Part shown: positions 60,168 to 64,000 of the stretch, piece by piece
How the letters are laid out: each line of letters opens with the position of its first letter
Position numbering within the stretch: position 1 is the stretch's first letter
Made by a program: the position numbers and the translations under genes
The notes under the pieces: model-generated
Told to the model about the DNA's origin: nothing
Databases searched by the model: none
What the model saw: the letters and a program-made list of their open reading frames with translations, nothing else
Assembly: GCA_016287075.1 (NCBI GenBank)
Contig: JAEEVC010000001.1
Location: 108,029-172,028, forward strand
Reading direction: 5' to 3'
Origin: Bacteroidales bacterium
GTDB taxonomy: Bacteria; Bacteroidota; Bacteroidia; Bacteroidales; UBA932
Length of the DNA stretch: 64,000 nucleotides

Positions 60168-61301
60168 ATGCAGCAGATTGAACTCCATATCGACGGCAGG
60201 GCCGTCAGCCGGATCGTCGGGGACGGGAGCCCCGGCTGCCTGTCCGGGCTTCTCGCCGCCGAGCGCGAGGTTTTCCTGGTCCATGACCGGAATGTGGCCT
60301 GGGTGGCCGATGCCGTCGTGGCGGCGCTCCCGGCGGCCGTTTTCCGCGGCCGGCGGGCGCTGGAGGCCACGGAAGGAGGGAAGGAGATGGCCACGGTGCT
60401 GGACATCTGCCGTTGGCTGATGGATGCGGGCGCCTCCCGCAAAGCGTTGCTTGTGGCCATCGGCGGCGGCATCACGACCGACCTGGCGGGTTTCGCCGCG
60501 TCCATCTACAAGCGCGGTATCCGCTACGCCAATGTCCCGACCACGCTGCTCGCCCAGGTCGATGCCGGGATCGGCGGCAAGACCGGGGTCAACTTCCTGG
60601 ATTACAAGAACATGCTGGGTGTCATCGTCCAGCCGGTGTTTACCTATATCTGCTCCGGGGTGCTCCGCACGCTCCCGCGGCGCGATGTCCGTTCCGGTGT
60701 GGCGGAACTGCTCAAGACTTTCCTTATCGAAGACAGCGACGGAAACTATGCCCGCGCCGTCCGCCTGTTCTCCTCCCCGGAGCGGGATGGGGACGGGGAG
60801 GACCGGGCATGGGAACTGCAGGCGCTGGTGTTCGCCGCTGCGGCGGTGAAGGCCGGGGTGGTCGGCCGGGACCCGTATGAGCACGGGGAGCGGCGACGGC
60901 TGAACCTCGGCCACACTTTCGCCCACGCCATCGAGCACAACGCCCGTCTCGCGGGGGATGATATCACCCACGGCGAAGCGGTGTCGATGGGCATCATCCT
61001 GGCCGCGCGCCTCTCGGACCGGCTGGCGCATCAGGGTGGAAACAATTGGTGTTCAGCGTGTTCGGACCGCGCCGGATGCCCTCGTGCGGAGGGGATGGAG
61101 GCGCGCCTCCGTGCTGATTTCGCCGCAGCCGGTCTGCCGGTTGACTGCCCGTATCCCCTTGCCGCGCTGGCAGGGGCCATGGAGAAGGACAAAAAGGCCG
61201 GCGGCGGCAAGGTCCGTTTCCAGATTCCGGTCGCTGTCGGCCGGGTCGAGGAGGCGGAACTGGATGTCGCCGATGTCATCAATATGCTTGGAACCCCATG
61301 A
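60168..61301 (+). CDS. aroB: 3-dehydroquinate synthase
   Basis: 377 residues from the ATG at 60168. It converts DAHP to 3-dehydroquinate using NAD+ and a divalent metal, the second step of the shikimate pathway, in the cytoplasm. Motifs: AIGGGITTDLAGFAASIYKRG (NAD and substrate site), NVPTTLLAQVDAGIGGKTGVN, VAELLKTFLIED (metal Glu), RRRLNLGHTFAHAIEH and ITHGEAVSMGI (metal His). Between residues about 295 and 320 there is a Cys-rich stretch (NWCSACSDRAGC) not usual for AroB. Its stop overlaps the ATG of the next gene (ATGA), giving a tight aroB-aroDA-aroC operon. Confidence 0.95.
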   Translation: MQQIELHIDGRAVSRIVGDGSPGCLSGLLAAEREVFLVHDRNVAWVADAVVAALPAAVFRGRRALEATEGGKEMATVLDICRWLMDAGASRKALLVAIGGGITTDLAGFAASIYKRGIRYANVPTTLLAQVDAGIGGKTGVNFLDYKNMLGVIVQPVFTYICSGVLRTLPRRDVRSGVAELLKTFLIEDSDGNYARAVRLFSSPERDGDGEDRAWELQALVFAAAAVKAGVVGRDPYEHGERRRLNLGHTFAHAIEHNARLAGDDITHGEAVSMGIILAARLSDRLAHQGGNNWCSACSDRAGCPRAEGMEARLRADFAAAGLPVDCPYPLAALAGAMEKDKKAGGGKVRFQIPVAVGRVEEAELDVADVINMLGTP

Positions 61302-63475
61302 TTTGCACATCGATACAGAACCGGAACCTCGAAGAGATCTTTGCCCTGCTCGACAGCGGGGCGGTCGAAATGGCGGAAATCCGCCTGGACCGCTGCCCCC
61401 TCTCCGAAGCGGACATCGAAGCGCTCTTCTCCGGGACCGACGTTCCCCTCATCGCCACCTGCCGCATCGCGGAAATGGCGTCCGGCCGGCCGGGCTCGTC
61501 TGCCGTCGCAGTGGCCGAGGAGCGTCTGCTGGCGGCCATCCGTGCCGGTGCGGCGTATGCCGACCTTGAAATCGAGGCCCCGGCGCTGACGGCCAAGCAT
61601 GTCCGCGACGCATGCCGGGAGTGTGGGACCCGCCTGATCCGTTCCAGCCATGATTTCCGCGGTACACCTCCGGCGGTGGCGCTTCAGGCCACCCTGGACC
61701 GCTGTCTTCATTTCGGTGCCGATATCGTGAAAATCGTTACGACGGCCTTCTCGCCGTCGGACGCCGCCCTCGTCCTTTCGCTTTACAACCGGGACGGCGT
61801 CGATCCCAGCCGGCTCGTCGCCTTCGCGATGGGCGCTGCCGGCCGCGAATCCCGCCTGGAATGCCTCCGCCTGGGCGCCCCGTTCACCTATGCCGCCCTC
61901 ACCGCGGGCGAGACCACGGCCCCCGGCCAGTGGACGGCCGCGGAAATGGAGGCCCGTGTCGGTGGCCGGCGCTGGCGGCTGGAGGAGCCGGTTGCGATGC
62001 CGTCGTCGAAGAGCTTCGCCCAGCGTGCCATTGTCGCTGCGGCGCTGGCGGATGGAACATCCCGCCTGGAAGGATACTCCCCGTGCGGCGACAACGAGTC
62101 GGCGCTCGCGGCCATCCGCACCCTGGGCGCCGAAGTGGCGTTTGAAACGTCCGGGAAGGATTCTGCGGGCGGAAATACATTGATTATCAAGGGAATCGGT
62201 GCGGCTCCCGGCTGCCTGCCGGCCGACCTTTCCATCCATACGGGCGAGTCGGGTTTCCTGACGCGCCTGCTGATTCCGCTGCTCGCCGCGCTGGGGAGCG
62301 GACCGGTTCGGGTGACCGGGGAAAAGACCCTGCTCGGGCGTCCGCTTGCCGGGGCGCATGATATCATGGCCTCGTTCGGGGTCCGGTTGTATCCCGAAGG
62401 AAATGGCGGCGGTCCGCAAGCGGAAGCAGATGAAAGGCAGCCGGATGCGGCGGAACCTGTGGCGACGGTCGCCCGGACCACCCGCCGGAAGGAAGACTGT
62501 TACCTCCCGCTGACGGTGGGGGGACCGCTCCTGCCGGGCCGGGCGGATGTGAACGGGAAGGGCGGTTCACAGCTCATTTCCGGCCTGCTGGCCGCCTTAC
62601 CGCTGTGCGGGGAGAAATCCGTCGTCTATGTCCATGAGCCCAAGAGCATTCCCTATCTGTTCATCACCCTCGACGTGCTGAAGCAGTTCGGCATCCGGAT
62701 CGGGAGCGAGATGGAAGGGGATGCCGCCTTCATGGAGACGCAGGACTGGGCGCTCTGCAGCGGAATTACCTTCCGCATAAAGGCCGGCCAGCGCTATCAG
62801 GCGGCCGATTTCCGGATCGAAGGGGATTGGAGCGGCGCGGCGCCGTTCCTCGTGGCCGGAGCGGTCTTCGGCGACATCTCCCTGTCCGGACTGGATACGG
62901 CTTCCCTCCAGGCCGACCTTTCCGTCATGGACATCCTGACGGAGGCCGGCGCCAGCCTTTCCCAACTGGAAGGCGAGACGCCCTCCACGGGCATCCTCCA
63001 TGTCCAGAAGGCCCCGCTCCGCGCTTTCGATGCCGATCTGAACAACTGTCCCGACCTGTTCCCGGCCGTGGCGGTCCTCGCGGCCTTCTGCCCCGGCGAA
63101 AGCCGTTTGCTCGGGGTTAACCGCCTGACGCACAAGGAGACAGACCGCGCCGCAGCCATCCGGGACATGCTCACGCAGATGGGCGTTCCGGTGCGGATTG
63201 ATGATGACGAGATGGCCATTACCGGCATGTCCCTGACGCAGCGGCTCCTGACCGGCCGCCTGCTGAAGGGCGGCCGCTATACCTCCCGCGGCGACCACCG
63301 GATGGTGATGGCCCTGCGGGTCGCGGAACTCGGGGCCGATGCCCCTGTGGAGATCGACGATGAAGCCTGCGTAGCGAAGTCCTATCCCGGCTTCCACCGG
63401 GCATGGGCGGCGGTCCGGGCCGCTGCCCGGCAGGGGATCCATCCTTCGGAAACAACGGCGGGGAATCCCGCGTAA
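61298..63475 (+). CDS. aroD-aroA: Bifunctional type I 3-dehydroquinate dehydratase / EPSP synthase fusion
   Basis: 725 residues. Residues 1-215 are a type I dehydroquinase: AEIRLD (Glu27), SSHDF with general base His118, VKIVT with Schiff-base Lys145 and the closing FAMGAAGRESRL. Residues about 225-705 are 5-enolpyruvylshikimate-3-phosphate synthase: AMPSSKSFAQRAIVAAALADG (Lys238, Ser239, Arg243), HTGESGFLTRLLIPLLAALG, GKGGSQLISGLL, DWSGAAPFLVAGA, NNCPDLFPAVAVLAAF, RLTHKETDR and RGDHRMVMAL. Both active sites look complete. It therefore covers steps 3 and 6 of the shikimate pathway in one chain, skipping AroE and AroK. The fusion has no frame break or stop between the parts. A loop of about 35 residues (GNGGGPQAEADERQPDAAEPV) within the EPSP part looks like an insertion. 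aroC follows 10 bp later. Confidence 0.93.
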   Translation: MICTSIQNRNLEEIFALLDSGAVEMAEIRLDRCPLSEADIEALFSGTDVPLIATCRIAEMASGRPGSSAVAVAEERLLAAIRAGAAYADLEIEAPALTAKHVRDACRECGTRLIRSSHDFRGTPPAVALQATLDRCLHFGADIVKIVTTAFSPSDAALVLSLYNRDGVDPSRLVAFAMGAAGRESRLECLRLGAPFTYAALTAGETTAPGQWTAAEMEARVGGRRWRLEEPVAMPSSKSFAQRAIVAAALADGTSRLEGYSPCGDNESALAAIRTLGAEVAFETSGKDSAGGNTLIIKGIGAAPGCLPADLSIHTGESGFLTRLLIPLLAALGSGPVRVTGEKTLLGRPLAGAHDIMASFGVRLYPEGNGGGPQAEADERQPDAAEPVATVARTTRRKEDCYLPLTVGGPLLPGRADVNGKGGSQLISGLLAALPLCGEKSVVYVHEPKSIPYLFITLDVLKQFGIRIGSEMEGDAAFMETQDWALCSGITFRIKAGQRYQAADFRIEGDWSGAAPFLVAGAVFGDISLSGLDTASLQADLSVMDILTEAGASLSQLEGETPSTGILHVQKAPLRAFDADLNNCPDLFPAVAVLAAFCPGESRLLGVNRLTHKETDRAAAIRDMLTQMGVPVRIDDDEMAITGMSLTQRLLTGRLLKGGRYTSRGDHRMVMALRVAELGADAPVEIDDEACVAKSYPGFHRAWAAVRAAARQGIHPSETTAGNPA

Positions 63476-63485
63476 ATACATAGAA

Positions 63486-64000
63486 ATGAACACATTCGGA
63501 CGCATTTTCAGAGTCAGTCTCTACGGCGAATCGCACGGCCCCGAGGTCGGGGTGGTGATTGACGGCGTGGAGCCGGGGATCGCCTTGTCGGAGGCGGATT
63601 TCGCCGCGGACCTGGCCCGGCGCCGGAGCGGTGCCAAAGGCACGACCCCGCGCCGGGAGCCCGACCTCCCGCTGATCCGCAGCGGTGTCTTCGAGGGCCA
63701 TACGACCGGCGCCCCGCTGACCATCGCGTTTGCCAATACGAATACGCATTCCGCTGATTATGCGTTGTTTCGCTCAACGCCCCGCCCGGGCCATGCGGAC
63801 TACACGGCGGATGTCAAATACGGCGGCTTCAACGATCCGCGCGGCGGCGGCCATTTCTCCGGCCGCCTGACGCTCCCGGTCGTCGCCGCCGGCGTCGTCG
63901 CGAAGAAAGTCCTGGCCGAAACGGTCGCTGAAGAGACTTCCGGGCATGTGGCGTTCTCCCTTGCCGCACGTATCGTCGAACTCGGCGGTGTATCCCGCGC
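63486..64000 (+). CDS. aroC: Chorismate synthase (3' end outside window)
   Basis: An ATG at 63486 opens a frame of 171 complete codons to the window edge. It begins MNTFGRIFRVSLYGESHGPE, the chorismate synthase signature 1 (GESHG), followed by VVIDGVEPGIAL, RRRSGAKGTTPRREPD, GVFEGHTTGAPLTIAFANTN and RPGHADYTADVKYGG, then DPRGGGHFSGRLT. The enzyme makes chorismate from EPSP using reduced FMN, the last step of the pathway and the direct continuation of the AroA reaction encoded before it. No features suggest truncation other than the window edge. Confidence 0.95.
   Translation, partial: MNTFGRIFRVSLYGESHGPEVGVVIDGVEPGIALSEADFAADLARRRSGAKGTTPRREPDLPLIRSGVFEGHTTGAPLTIAFANTNTHSADYALFRSTPRPGHADYTADVKYGGFNDPRGGGHFSGRLTLPVVAAGVVAKKVLAETVAEETSGHVAFSLAARIVELGGVSR

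Overview
The window is chromosomal DNA of a GC-rich Bacteroidales (Bacteroidota) bacterium of gut type. The evidence is four SusC/SusD pairs, BACON-domain lipoproteins, a FecR/ECF-sigma/STN-SusC signalling set, a DUF6377-type regulator, and repeated use of the Bacteroidota promoter pattern (TTTG, about 19-21 bp, TAnnTTTG). The genus cannot be fixed from the sequence alone.

Layout. (1) 1-10.2 kb, minus strand and visibly less GC-rich than most of the rest: an ECF sigma factor, a FecR anti-sigma factor, an STN-containing SusC, a SusD, a BACON lipoprotein and an exported metallo-beta-lactamase-fold lipoprotein cut by the left edge. (2) 10.2-14.3 kb: lpxK and dusB (minus), then a secreted FAD-dependent oxidoreductase (plus). 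(3) 14.3-16.6 kb: a REP-associated tyrosine transposase (RAYT) with an 18-bp perfect inverted repeat upstream and nearly 1 kb of composite palindromic and 21-bp tandem repeats downstream, ending at the promoter of an AraC regulator. (4) 16.6-41.4 kb: an AraC regulator and one very long, tightly packed plus-strand beta-mannan utilisation locus. It holds a GH26 mannanase, two tandem SusC/SusD pairs, a GH5-like enzyme with a DUF5060-type N-terminus, three lipoproteins sharing one unrecognised repeat module, a 47-codon small ORF, a GH130 mannosylglucose phosphorylase, a cellobiose/mannobiose 2-epimerase and a GPH sugar-cation symporter. (5) 41.4-46 kb: a PlsC-type acyltransferase with a zinc ribbon, an OmpA-family protein and a DUF6377 regulator. 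(6) 46.1-57.1 kb: a second polysaccharide-type locus with SusC, SusD, a BACON lipoprotein, a BACON-EEP (endonuclease/exonuclease/phosphatase) protein and a glycosidase-like (DUF6259-type)-EEP fusion. (7) 57-64 kb: a ZIP metal transporter, a DUF5009-type membrane acyltransferase, a higBA toxin-antitoxin pair, tRNA-Leu(CAA), and a shikimate cluster of aroB, an aroD-aroA fusion and aroC (cut by the right edge).

How the genes work together. In the mannan locus the surface GH26 would cut beta-1,4-mannan and the SusCD pairs would import the oligosaccharides. The epimerase would turn mannobiose into mannosyl-glucose, and the GH130 enzyme would split that with phosphate into mannose-1-phosphate and glucose; this is the phosphorolytic mannan route known from Bacteroides fragilis. 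In locus 1 the STN domain, FecR and the sigma factor form a trans-envelope switch. The most unusual items are the RAYT-palindrome array, the module shared by three mannan-locus lipoproteins, the two EEP proteins of locus 6 and the aroD-aroA fusion. No function was confirmed by database search; all assignments rest on motif recognition and gene context.
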